Assembly: GCA_021734045.1 (NCBI GenBank)
Contig: JAIPJR010000031.1
Span: forward strand, 1-30,735
Direction: 5' to 3'
Source of the DNA: Fidelibacterota bacterium
GTDB lineage: Bacteria; Fidelibacterota; UBA8477
Length of the DNA: 30,735 bases
Below the pieces are notes generated by a model. That model worked only from the letters and a program-made list of their open reading frames with translations. It did not search any database and was not told the DNA's origin. Positions 21,090 to 29,621 of this stretch are shown here, one piece after another; position 1 is the stretch's first letter; each line of letters opens with the position of its first letter. The position numbers were made by a program, and so were the translations under genes.

Positions 21090-23369
21090 ATGACCGGTGT
21101 TAATAAAAATCAATCCAAACCCATCCGATTCTGGTCCAGCCTGTTCCGCCGACGCATTTCAGGCACCTACCGTACCTGGTATGTGGGTCTTTTGTTCGGT
21201 GTGCTGGCCGGCTTCATTGCGTTTTGGATTAACCAAATCCCCTTAGTTCAAACCATCGAATCCAAAACAGTGGATTTGCGGTTTACCCGCTTCCCAATCC
21301 CGGAACGAGCCGATACTTCCATCGTCCTTGTGGCCATTGATAATAACAGTCTTGACTTTTTCGCTGCCAATGGCATCAGCTACCCATGGCCTCGGTCATT
21401 CTATGCCCATATCACGCGTTATCTTAAATTGGATGGTGCGGGCCCGGTGCTTTTTGATATGCTGTTTTACCAACCGGACGGCGATTACGCAGCATCAGAA
21501 TCCGAGCAAACGGATGGCGCTTTTTCAAAAGCCATTGCAACCAATGGACGCGTGATTCTGGGTGCGGAATTGACCCTGGATTCGGCCACAGTCAATCCTC
21601 AATTCCGCGAAAGCCGTTATCGCACTGTACCGGCTGATATCGGGAAATTTGCGCTAAAAATAAAACCGGGTACCGTTCCGGCTTTTCCCAGATTCAAAGG
21701 CATTAAAGCCCCCATTGACACGCTCCGCCATAAAATCCGCGCCATTGGCATTACCAACATACTCACCGATCCGGATGGTGTATTCCGGCGGGTTCCCCTG
21801 GCGTATCGTTTGGGCGAACATTCGTTACCGATCCTGGCACTTAGCGGATGGTTGAGCGAGCAACCGGGCGCTGTGGTGAAAGCGGTTCCCGGAGCACTTC
21901 AGGTGGGTACTCACGCCATTCCCATGGATGAGGAGGGGCGCTACCTGGTTAATTGGTATGGCCCGGGTGGCAGCGATGGTGTCTTTCGCTATGTGACGTT
22001 CAGTTCCGTCATCCAGTCAGCCTCCGCCCGTGAGTATGGTGGAGAGCCTGCCCTGGCTCCCGGATTTTTCAAAGGCAAAACCGTCATTGTGGGCGCGGAA
22101 GCTTCCGGACTAAAGGACCTGAAACCAACGCCCTTTGCCAGTGAGGGTGATTACCCCGGAATGGAGATATGGGCGACCATTTTAAGCAATTTTCGCCAAC
22201 AGGACTTTATCACGCTGGTTCCGGATTACCTCAATGTTCTTATCACCATTCTGGTGACACTTTTAGCATTCTGGGTATTCAGCCGATTCCCGCCTCGCTA
22301 CAGTTACCCTGGTCTGGGCCTGGTGTTGGTCGGAACGGTTGGTCTGGCTCTGCTACTCTGGGGGACGGAACGCATCTTAATGAACATCACCATGCCGCTG
22401 ACCGGCTTCCTGTTTGCCTATGGGTTTATCTTCTTCAATGAACAGAAGGATAAGCTTTTTCTGAAAAAAGCCTTCAGTACCTATATCTCGCCCGATTTGA
22501 TTGACATGATGTACGCCAATCACGAGGAGCCGCAACTGGGTGGTGAGACAACAGTTGGAACACCGTTCTTCACCGACATTCAGCGATTTTCGTCTTTCTC
22601 CGAACTCATGTCGCCCCAGGATCTGGTGTCGTTGTTGAACGAGTACCTTACCGACATGACGGACATTTTACTGGCGGAGCGGGGAACCCTGGATAAATAT
22701 GAAGGAGACGCGATTATCGCATTCTTCGGGGCTCCGGTCCATCTGCCTGATCACGCCGAGCGGGCTGCCCATGCGGCTATCCGTATGCAACACCGACTGG
22801 GGGAATTACGGGAAAAATGGCGTCAGGAGGCCGACCGCTGGCCGGGAGTGGTGCATCAGATGCGCATGCGTATCGGCTTGAGTTCGGGTGAAATTGTAAC
22901 CGGAAATATGGGCAGCAAGACCCGGATGAACTACACCATGATGGGTGATACGGTAAATACGGCAGCCCGGCTGGAATCCTCAGCCAAAGCATATGGTGTT
23001 TATACTCAAATCAGCCATCATACAGCCGCCCTTTTAGGTGATGAATTTGCCCTGCGGGAATTGGGCACGACACGGGTCTTTGGGAAGCAGGAACCTCTCA
23101 CCACATTTGAAATTTTGGACTATACCCGGGAGCTTAGTGATGCTGACCGTGAGCTATTGGAGCTCTGGTCCCAAGCCCTGGCACAGGTAAAAGCACAGAA
23201 CTGGCATGCCGCCCGGGAAATTTTTCAAAAAACATCCGCACTGGAACGGGATTTTGAGGGTCGTCCTACCACACCCAGTCGGGTTTACCTGGAGGAGCGG
23301 ATTCCGCACTGGGAGGCGAACCCGCCAGGGGAAGATTGGGATGGTGTATGGGTATTGTCTGGAAAATAG
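21090..23369 (+). CDS. CHASE2-domain class III adenylate cyclase
   Basis: 759 residues. One membrane helix (about 31-48) leads into an extracytoplasmic CHASE2 sensor (about 50-370: TVDLRFTRFPIPERADTSIV, VLFDMLFYQPDGDY, GITNILTDPDGVFRRVPLAY). Three helices follow (about 378-398, 405-425, 430-449), then a class III cyclase domain (about 485-680). Metal aspartates are D496 (FFTDIQRF) and D540 (KYEGDAIIAFFGAP), 44 apart as usual. K536 and T616 fit ATP selectivity, and N623/R627 in MMGDTVNTAARLE are the transition-state pair. It should make cAMP in the cytoplasm in response to an outside signal. The C-terminal 75 residues are helical. An ATG start is used; the ribosome site is weak (AAGGG 13-15 bases away). 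It stands alone, divergent from tetR. Confidence 0.93.
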   Translation: MTGVNKNQSKPIRFWSSLFRRRISGTYRTWYVGLLFGVLAGFIAFWINQIPLVQTIESKTVDLRFTRFPIPERADTSIVLVAIDNNSLDFFAANGISYPWPRSFYAHITRYLKLDGAGPVLFDMLFYQPDGDYAASESEQTDGAFSKAIATNGRVILGAELTLDSATVNPQFRESRYRTVPADIGKFALKIKPGTVPAFPRFKGIKAPIDTLRHKIRAIGITNILTDPDGVFRRVPLAYRLGEHSLPILALSGWLSEQPGAVVKAVPGALQVGTHAIPMDEEGRYLVNWYGPGGSDGVFRYVTFSSVIQSASAREYGGEPALAPGFFKGKTVIVGAEASGLKDLKPTPFASEGDYPGMEIWATILSNFRQQDFITLVPDYLNVLITILVTLLAFWVFSRFPPRYSYPGLGLVLVGTVGLALLLWGTERILMNITMPLTGFLFAYGFIFFNEQKDKLFLKKAFSTYISPDLIDMMYANHEEPQLGGETTVGTPFFTDIQRFSSFSELMSPQDLVSLLNEYLTDMTDILLAERGTLDKYEGDAIIAFFGAPVHLPDHAERAAHAAIRMQHRLGELREKWRQEADRWPGVVHQMRMRIGLSSGEIVTGNMGSKTRMNYTMMGDTVNTAARLESSAKAYGVYTQISHHTAALLGDEFALRELGTTRVFGKQEPLTTFEILDYTRELSDADRELLELWSQALAQVKAQNWHAAREIFQKTSALERDFEGRPTTPSRVYLEERIPHWEANPPGEDWDGVWVLSGK

Positions 23370-23477
23370 AAGTTTTGTGTGAAAACATACAGCAGGTCAA
23401 TCTGCTATGCGTTATACTAATAAGTTGCTGGAGACAGCGCATTGAACAATCAAACCTTGTGAGCGCAGGAGCTTAGC

Positions 23478-24695
23478 ATGTTAAAAAGAGGACTTATCCT
23501 TGGCGTGGTAGTCGTGTGTTTAATAGCCGCTCAATCCGATACGGTAAAACGGAACCGGGCAGAGTTACGGGAAGGACCCGGCGCTTGGTTCCCGTTAAAA
23601 GCCGAACTTCACGCCGGCACGGAGATTGAAATTTTAGAAACCACCGAAGAGGGGTGGCTGAAAGTCCGCACAGGCAATCTCACCGGCTATGTTTCCCAGC
23701 GCGCAACCGAGGGGAAAGCGGCTGAAAAAGACATTTTTGCCCAGATGGGCCAACAGCAGACCACCACTGAAATCGCTCAATCGGGTGTCTCTGCTGCCGT
23801 GAAGGGCTTTGCCGAGAAATTTGCCAAACGACTGAACGGTGATCCAAAATTCCTCACCGAACTCTACCAATACCACTTGAATGCACGGGATTTTTACACA
23901 TTCAGAAATTCCACCTATGCAGATATGAACCTGCGTCGCATCCAGCGTAAAGTGAAATTACCCAAAATTAAAAAAGTACCAGAATTTACCTTCTCTGAGG
24001 AAGGGATGGGTCAGGGCATTGCCGCCAAAATCGCCAGTCAGGGACTGTATCACAACCGACCGGTTCAAGATTACATCAACAAGGTTGGGCAATTGGTTGT
24101 GGCGGCGAGTGACGCCTATGATGTGGGATTCAAATTTTTTATCCTCGATCTGGATGCGGTGAATGCCTACGCCTGCCCGGGTGGGATTGTATTCGTTACC
24201 CGTGGCGCTTTACAGCACATGGGGTCAGAGGCTGAGCTGGCTGCGTTTTTGGGACACGAGATTGCCCATGTGACCCGGAAACACGGCATGAAGGAGATGG
24301 AAGAGCGCAAGGAGATGATTATGGCCGACAATGTCTTCATGGGAATGGACGCGCCTACCAATCCTGATGTAGCGGCCGTCTCCCAGGATTTGGATGATAT
24401 GGCACTGGAAAGCTATGAAACCATTTTCAGTGGACGCTTAAAAGGCTACGAAGAGGAAGCGGATGAGATGGGCTTGCGCTATGCCGCCCGTGCAGGATAT
24501 AACCCTCGGGCTATGCTCACCTTGCTGAACCGATTGACCAGCGGACCCAATCTTTCCAACAATGAGCATTACACCAAGAGCCAAAATTTGTTGCGCGTGG
24601 ATCGTATCGAACGCTATCTGAAAGATCAGCGCTGGCCAGATGACCTTTTAACCCATGAACAGCGTTTCAAGGAAATGCAGCGTCTTATTCGCTAA
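23478..24695 (+). CDS. Secreted M48-family zinc metalloprotease with N-terminal bacterial SH3 domain
   Basis: 405 residues. A signal peptide (1-18, MLKRGLILGVVVVCLIAA) is followed by an SH3b domain (about 21-76: RAELREGPGAWFPLKAEL, EGWLKVRTGNLTGYV) that may bind cell wall. The peptidase domain (about 175-385) has zinc motif HEIAH (260-264) and third ligand E325 in YEEEADEMG, the ExxxD of M48. CPGGIVFVTRGAL and the flanking region match BepA/LoiP-like peptidases that survey outer-membrane protein assembly. AGGAG lies 6 bases before the ATG. The 108 bases upstream hold a TATACT hexamer but no supported -35. The 3' end overlaps the convergent phosphoesterase gene by 11 bases. A periplasmic quality-control role is the likely one. 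Confidence 0.92.
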   Translation: MLKRGLILGVVVVCLIAAQSDTVKRNRAELREGPGAWFPLKAELHAGTEIEILETTEEGWLKVRTGNLTGYVSQRATEGKAAEKDIFAQMGQQQTTTEIAQSGVSAAVKGFAEKFAKRLNGDPKFLTELYQYHLNARDFYTFRNSTYADMNLRRIQRKVKLPKIKKVPEFTFSEEGMGQGIAAKIASQGLYHNRPVQDYINKVGQLVVAASDAYDVGFKFFILDLDAVNAYACPGGIVFVTRGALQHMGSEAELAAFLGHEIAHVTRKHGMKEMEERKEMIMADNVFMGMDAPTNPDVAAVSQDLDDMALESYETIFSGRLKGYEEEADEMGLRYAARAGYNPRAMLTLLNRLTSGPNLSNNEHYTKSQNLLRVDRIERYLKDQRWPDDLLTHEQRFKEMQRLIR

Positions 24696-25920
24696 TCGGC
24701 TGGGATCGTTGTCCTTCCGGTTCCGTTCTCGTAAAGCGCAATTTTAACGAAACAACCTCCGGAACACTGCCGGTTCGGATTGGTGGTCCCCAGGTGCCTA
24801 CCCCGCAAGACACATAGAAATGGGTGGCACCTTTTTTCATATAGCCCCAACTTTTTTCATAAACCCGGTTGGTGATATGGTTAAAAGGCCATATCTGCCC
24901 ATGATGCGTGTGTCCTGAAACCTGGAGATCAACGCCCTGCTCCTCAGCGTTTTTCAAATTAAAGGGCTGGTGATCCATGAGAATTAAAGGACGCGATTTA
25001 TCAAGGGGTCGGATTAATTCACCCAACGGACGACGCGCCACACCAGTGAATCGCTCTCCGGAACGATCGGTTCGGCCAACGATATAAAATTTTTGATCAA
25101 CCAGTCTCACACCATCCTCCAGAACCGTAATTCCGGCCTCCTCCAGATATTGTACTGCCATACGGGGATTCCCACTGATAAACTCATGATTACCGGTCAC
25201 GGCGTAACAGCCCAAGGGTGCCCGCAGTTCTTTCAGGACCGTCGCCATATCCTGCTCCATCAGTTTATCCACATCTTCATCCACAATATCCCCCACTAGC
25301 AGGATCACATCCGGATTCAGGGAATTGATGGTTCGCACTATGTGGCCCAGGCGGGTGGTATCGATTATTGTGCCCATGTGAATATCCGATGCCATCACCA
25401 CATTGAGTGTGTTCATATCCGGAACCGATTTTTGGATAGGAATTTCCATTGTCCGGATGCGAATATGCCGGGCATTCACATGGCCAATTACCACACCAAT
25501 AAGGGCGAGCACGAATATTCCCATCCGCCAATTTTTACTCACAACATCTATCCAAGGTCGCGCAAGGAAGGTTTTCGGCGCTATTAACGCTATGAGACGC
25601 ACCAAGTCTCCGGCAATGAAGCCAACGAGCAGAAATACCATCAACCCTAAGTAATAGGACCCAAGCCAAATGAGAATAGAGGAGGTCTGACATTTGATCC
25701 AGGCTTCCAGAATCCGGCCCATTGGATAGGCCAACATCAGAAAGACAATGCCCCAGGCTACGGGCTGTCCGGGCCAGCCAAAGCGCAGCAATTCACTGCG
25801 TACATGCATGAGGATATAACCGTTTACGACGACATAAAGAATCAGGACGATAAAGATAAACAGGGGCATCAAAAATCTCCGGTTATGGCGTCGCGCCACG
25901 TGTTCACTCATTTCAGCCAT
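24685..25920 (-). CDS. Membrane-anchored metallophosphoesterase (YaeI/YkuE-like)
   Basis: 411 residues. Four hydrophobic segments (about 17-37, 55-75, 85-105, 132-148) precede a calcineurin-like phosphoesterase domain with all metal motifs: D179xH181 (ASDIHMG), GD211 (LLVGDIVDED), GNHE (243-246), MDHQP (H317) and GHTHHGQ (H337/H339). Relatives are two-metal hydrolases, some acting on UDP-sugar lipids or phospholipids at the membrane. The long multi-helix anchor is typical of a Gram-positive and FCB subgroup. An ATG at 25911 (fourth codon) is an alternative start. It converges on the M48 protease gene, the two 3' ends sharing 11 bases. The substrate is not predictable from the sequence. Confidence 0.9.
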   Translation of the reverse strand: MAEMSEHVARRHNRRFLMPLFIFIVLILYVVVNGYILMHVRSELLRFGWPGQPVAWGIVFLMLAYPMGRILEAWIKCQTSSILIWLGSYYLGLMVFLLVGFIAGDLVRLIALIAPKTFLARPWIDVVSKNWRMGIFVLALIGVVIGHVNARHIRIRTMEIPIQKSVPDMNTLNVVMASDIHMGTIIDTTRLGHIVRTINSLNPDVILLVGDIVDEDVDKLMEQDMATVLKELRAPLGCYAVTGNHEFISGNPRMAVQYLEEAGITVLEDGVRLVDQKFYIVGRTDRSGERFTGVARRPLGELIRPLDKSRPLILMDHQPFNLKNAEEQGVDLQVSGHTHHGQIWPFNHITNRVYEKSWGYMKKGATHFYVSCGVGTWGPPIRTGSVPEVVSLKLRFTRTEPEGQRSQPISE

Positions 25921-26071
25921 TTTTCATTCCAGCGCCATTTCACGAAAATATATCTCCTGCCATGATGAAAGCATCCCAGCGATGTGAGATTTTTTTTCGG
26001 TAGTCCAACTCATTATTGAGCCACCCAAGATCACGATAAAACCAAGAGTTGAAATCCAGGCAAAATTATGA

Positions 26072-26084
26072 ATTACACTGTAAT
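26072..26084. promoter_or_regulatory. Perfect 13-base palindrome upstream of the phosphoesterase gene
   Basis: ATTACA-C-TGTAAT in the 193-base gap between the histidine kinase stop and the phosphoesterase start. No T-run follows, so it is not a rho-independent terminator. It may be an operator. No convincing promoter is found in this gap, and the rest of it shows nothing I can name. Confidence 0.3.
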
Positions 26085-26113
26085 ATCTGAAGAAATCTAA
26101 CTTTAGTGGCTAA

Positions 26114-29100
26114 TCAGGTGAGAGGGAGCGTGATGTAAAATAAATTTCCGGTCGGGTTATTGGGCAACACACCTACCCGGGCGTCGTGAGCTTCGGCAAT
26201 CCTTGTCACGATGGCCAATCCTAAGCCCCTGCCACGCTTATTTTTCGTTCCTAATTGCACATTACGAAGAAAAACTCGCTCTCTTTCGGACGCGGGAATC
26301 GTCTTGCCAAAATCAGCTACGAAAACCGTAATCTGTTTTTTTTCATATTTGGCGGTAATGCGAATCCTTTTGCCCTGAGCTGCATATTTGATGGCATTGC
26401 TGATGTAATTATTAAAAACCTCCGAAATGATGGGGTTGGCTGGCAGGGTCAGTGGCTTTTTTAGATCGATTTCCAAGTTCATGCCTGCGCTGCGTAAAGG
26501 AACGGAGAAGCTGGCTGCCACATTTTCGATAATCTCGACCAGATCCACTTCCTGTTTGTCAAGCTTCCCTTCCGTCATCAATTGGGCCAGGGAACTTGCG
26601 GAAGCAATGATTTCCAGGAGGGTGTCACTGGCCATGCGAATGACCTGCACCGGCTCTTCATCCGGCATATCCCTGGCCATCAACTGCGACATGCCACTAA
26701 TGGTGGCGGCAGGATTTTTCAAATCATGGCTGATAATGTCCAGCATCATCTCTTTCATGGCATGCGCTTCCTGCAATTCGCGCTGAGCTTTTTTCTGCAG
26801 GGTAATGTCACGCATAATCACCGTCGCCTGGAGCCCTTGATCCGTTGTCAACAGAGAGATGGATAATCCCACCTCAATGGCACTGCCATCTTTGTTTTTG
26901 CCAATCAATTCCAGAACTTCACCGCCTTGCGCAATCTCTCCGGCAGCGATTTTTCGCAGGACGGTCTCAATTTTTCCCACCCCGGCCTCACCAAAAATGA
27001 GCGCCAGACTTTTCCCCTCCACCTCTTTGGCGGCAAAACCAAATACCCGCACAGCAGCTTGGTTCCAAATCACCACCACATGTTGGCTATTCAGGGTGAC
27101 GATGGGCTCAAATGCATTATCCACGATCTGTCGATAACGGGTCTCCGACGCTACAATCGCACGGCGAGCCCGCCGGCGCTCAATCACCCGGGCAATTTCA
27201 CCGGCGATGATAGAGAGGACATCCCGATGCTGTTCCGTATAGATGACCTTCTTATCGTAAGTCTGCACCACCAAGACACCGATGACATTGTTCTCAATAT
27301 TCATGGGTATGCCGATCCAGTAAAACGGCAGTGTCCCAATCCGCTCCACACCTTCTGCCCGGTAAATAGCTTGAACGCCACGGCGGTTTACCAGCAACGG
27401 TCGATTGGTCTTTATCACGTACCCGATGAGCCCCCGCACCGGATATTCTCCCGCCGGTCGCTCGTCATTTTCGTCGCGGAAAAAGGGATACCGAATCGTG
27501 CCCTTCTCGCGATTGTACAGCGTAAGGACAAAATTGCGGGCGTCAATAATCCGATTAATAATGCGATAAATCTCCTCATAGAGATCGTCGATGGAATCGG
27601 TGAAATTGGCAGCGCGGGAGATTTCGTATATTATTTGGTGTTGCTGCTCATCCATCCGCTGCTTGGTGATATCACGAAATAGCCCATATGCCCCAAGGAC
27701 TTCACCTTCATCATCGTATAGCGGCGATACACTGGAACTCACTACGATTTGCCGGCCACTTACATGGCGCAATGAAAATTCATATGTCTCAGGAAAGCCC
27801 TTCCGGCGGCGTTTTGTGGCTTCATCAATGATTCTTTGATTGGCTTCATCCACAAATTCAAACAGAGATTCACCTTCCAGATTTTCCGCGTGCGGTAAAC
27901 CCAACATCTGAGCCATCCGGTCATTGGTCATGGTGATGAGATTATTATTATCCACAACCATAAACCCGTCGTGCATGTGGGAAACCAGGTTGCGATAGCG
28001 CTGTTCATTGGAGGCCAACTGTTCCACCAGCGTCAAATTGGTAATGGCTGTAGCCATTTGAGTACAGACACTCACCAGCATGTCCACATCCCGCTGAGTG
28101 AACGCATGCTTCTTCTTGTGCTGAAAAATCACAACCCCGGAAACTTCATGCTGCTTACTCAGCGGTACATATAGTGTGGACCCCGCCATTTTCCGGGATC
28201 CGATTTCAACCCTGTTTCGCACCGATTTCATGTGTTGAGGGAAGTTATTAATTAAAACCGGCTCACCGGAAATGGCCGCCAGGCCATGCCCTTTACTTTT
28301 CGGGTTTCGGGCCAGAGGCTCGGCATCACGGATATCTGGCTCCCTGCCATCTTCGTTGAGATAAACGGTTTGGAAAACATCGTCCCGCTTATTCCACATG
28401 GTAACCCAAAAAGCCATGAGGGGAATGGTTTCGTTGATAACTTGATAAACTGAACGGTACACCGTGAGCAGGTCAGTCGCGGAGAGCAGCTTTGTATTCA
28501 CAGCCTGCAATATCTCCAGATGAGCGGCTTTGTGCGTCAGTTCGCGCTGTTCCTGTTTCAGTGCTGAGACGTCATTCAACAACACATGCAGGTGGTATTC
28601 ACCTTCTACCTCCATGCGGGTCAGGTTCACATGAAAATTAAGTATTCTGCCGTCGGGGCGGGTGTAATTATACTCAATCGTGAGTACACCTTCCGCGTAA
28701 GCGGTTTCCAGCAAGTCTTCGATTTCTTTCTGAACTTCTTTGGTGGAGAGGCTCTCGTCCTGAACCAATTTCCAAGGTTTGCTGTCCAGGATGTACTCCC
28801 GTGGATATCCCAGAATTTCGGCCGCCTGGGCATTACACTGGATAATGACGTCCCGTCGTAGAATCAGCATGGGTTCAGTTGTTTGCTGAAACAACTGACG
28901 AAAGAGCTCACCCGATAGCTCATCACCATGGGTGTAAATCTGCTGCATTGCGGCAAAACAAATTTCCAGGCAGGCGTTCAACAACGCCAGTTGGCTCTTC
29001 TTATTCGCTTTCAGCGCTCGGGTGTAGGAAAACACCATAAAGCCGTTTGGCGTGGCGTCAGAATCGGTGGGAAAAACCAGAATGGTCTTAACATTTTCCC

Positions 29101-29464
29101 GAATCAAGTTAGCGGTGAGTAAATCTCGAAGTTTATTGATATCTTCCGGTTTTGAAAGCATGGTCAATTGATGCGGCGGGAGGGATTGCAGAAAGCCGGC
29201 TACAATTTTTTTGGGAATTTTACTCCGAGTTTGAATGTTGCTACGCTCCGGTCGCCACCAATCCGGCTGGATGAAGAAGCGCAGGGTGCGTGTCTGGATA
29301 AATAAATCACACTCAGCATATTGAAACGTTGATTGCAGGAGTGAATTCACCTCAGCCACTGCTTGGGAAAAGGGCTTTACGGTAAGGAATATTTTTGCAA
29401 TCCGGGCTGTAAGCGGGGATGCCTCAAGAGGCTGGGAATTGTGAGTAGTAGTGGACTTATTCAT
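26114..29464 (-). CDS. Soluble multi-PAS/GAF sensor histidine kinase
   Basis: 1116 residues from ATG 29464 (a TTG at 29494 would add ten). No membrane helix is seen. In order: an N-terminal GAF-like region (about 20-185), PAS (190-305), GAF (325-485), PAS (490-610), GAF (615-765), PAS (770-895), HisKA with H913 in DIISHDLKNPAA, and an HATPase domain (about 1010-1116) with N-box FNNYISNAIKY, G1 box DFGKTIP and G2 box GRGLGLAI. The second Gly of the G1 box is Thr, mildly unusual. It probably senses cytoplasmic redox, ligand or small-molecule cues and phosphorylates a separate response regulator. No receiver is fused and no regulator gene is adjacent. A good promoter lies about 80 bases upstream. 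Confidence 0.92.
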   Translation of the reverse strand: MNKSTTTHNSQPLEASPLTARIAKIFLTVKPFSQAVAEVNSLLQSTFQYAECDLFIQTRTLRFFIQPDWWRPERSNIQTRSKIPKKIVAGFLQSLPPHQLTMLSKPEDINKLRDLLTANLIRENVKTILVFPTDSDATPNGFMVFSYTRALKANKKSQLALLNACLEICFAAMQQIYTHGDELSGELFRQLFQQTTEPMLILRRDVIIQCNAQAAEILGYPREYILDSKPWKLVQDESLSTKEVQKEIEDLLETAYAEGVLTIEYNYTRPDGRILNFHVNLTRMEVEGEYHLHVLLNDVSALKQEQRELTHKAAHLEILQAVNTKLLSATDLLTVYRSVYQVINETIPLMAFWVTMWNKRDDVFQTVYLNEDGREPDIRDAEPLARNPKSKGHGLAAISGEPVLINNFPQHMKSVRNRVEIGSRKMAGSTLYVPLSKQHEVSGVVIFQHKKKHAFTQRDVDMLVSVCTQMATAITNLTLVEQLASNEQRYRNLVSHMHDGFMVVDNNNLITMTNDRMAQMLGLPHAENLEGESLFEFVDEANQRIIDEATKRRRKGFPETYEFSLRHVSGRQIVVSSSVSPLYDDEGEVLGAYGLFRDITKQRMDEQQHQIIYEISRAANFTDSIDDLYEEIYRIINRIIDARNFVLTLYNREKGTIRYPFFRDENDERPAGEYPVRGLIGYVIKTNRPLLVNRRGVQAIYRAEGVERIGTLPFYWIGIPMNIENNVIGVLVVQTYDKKVIYTEQHRDVLSIIAGEIARVIERRRARRAIVASETRYRQIVDNAFEPIVTLNSQHVVVIWNQAAVRVFGFAAKEVEGKSLALIFGEAGVGKIETVLRKIAAGEIAQGGEVLELIGKNKDGSAIEVGLSISLLTTDQGLQATVIMRDITLQKKAQRELQEAHAMKEMMLDIISHDLKNPAATISGMSQLMARDMPDEEPVQVIRMASDTLLEIIASASSLAQLMTEGKLDKQEVDLVEIIENVAASFSVPLRSAGMNLEIDLKKPLTLPANPIISEVFNNYISNAIKYAAQGKRIRITAKYEKKQITVFVADFGKTIPASERERVFLRNVQLGTKNKRGRGLGLAIVTRIAEAHDARVGVLPNNPTGNLFYITLPLT

Positions 29465-29541
29465 TTTTTTTGACACACGACCGATGATCCCCAATCCGAA
29501 TGGATTTTCCCTGAATGTCTTTCACGGTCGGTCTGAGAGTT

Positions 29542-29570
29542 ATTATAACAGCACGCAGGAAAAAAGTCAG
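29542..29570 (-). promoter_or_regulatory. Sigma-70-type promoter for the histidine kinase
   Basis: On the minus strand, CTGACT (29565-29570, four of six), 17 bases, then a perfect TATAAT (29542-29547). The predicted leader is about 70 bases to the ATG at 29464. The 157-base gap between the phosphate transporter and the kinase shows no terminator hairpin. Confidence 0.5.
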
Positions 29571-29621
29571 CAGGTTTATCCGGTAATTATTGACCAAGCC
29601 TGCCCCCTGAGAAAGTAATTG

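Noticed and set aside
23372-23386. Terminator after the adenylate cyclase (GTTTT-N5-AAAAC)
   Set aside because: The stem is all A/T except its ends and lacks a following T-run.
23391-23418. Promoter for the M48 protease (AGCAG-N6-CTGCT inverted repeat and TATACT)
   Set aside because: TATACT is a fair -10 box, but no -35 box exists at 16-18 bases and no extended -10 is present; the inverted repeat has only 5-base arms.
26927-27682. Plus-strand 251-codon reading frame
   Set aside because: It lies wholly antisense to well-defined GAF and PAS domains of the histidine kinase, shows no domain or signal features, and has histidine- and proline-rich antisense composition.
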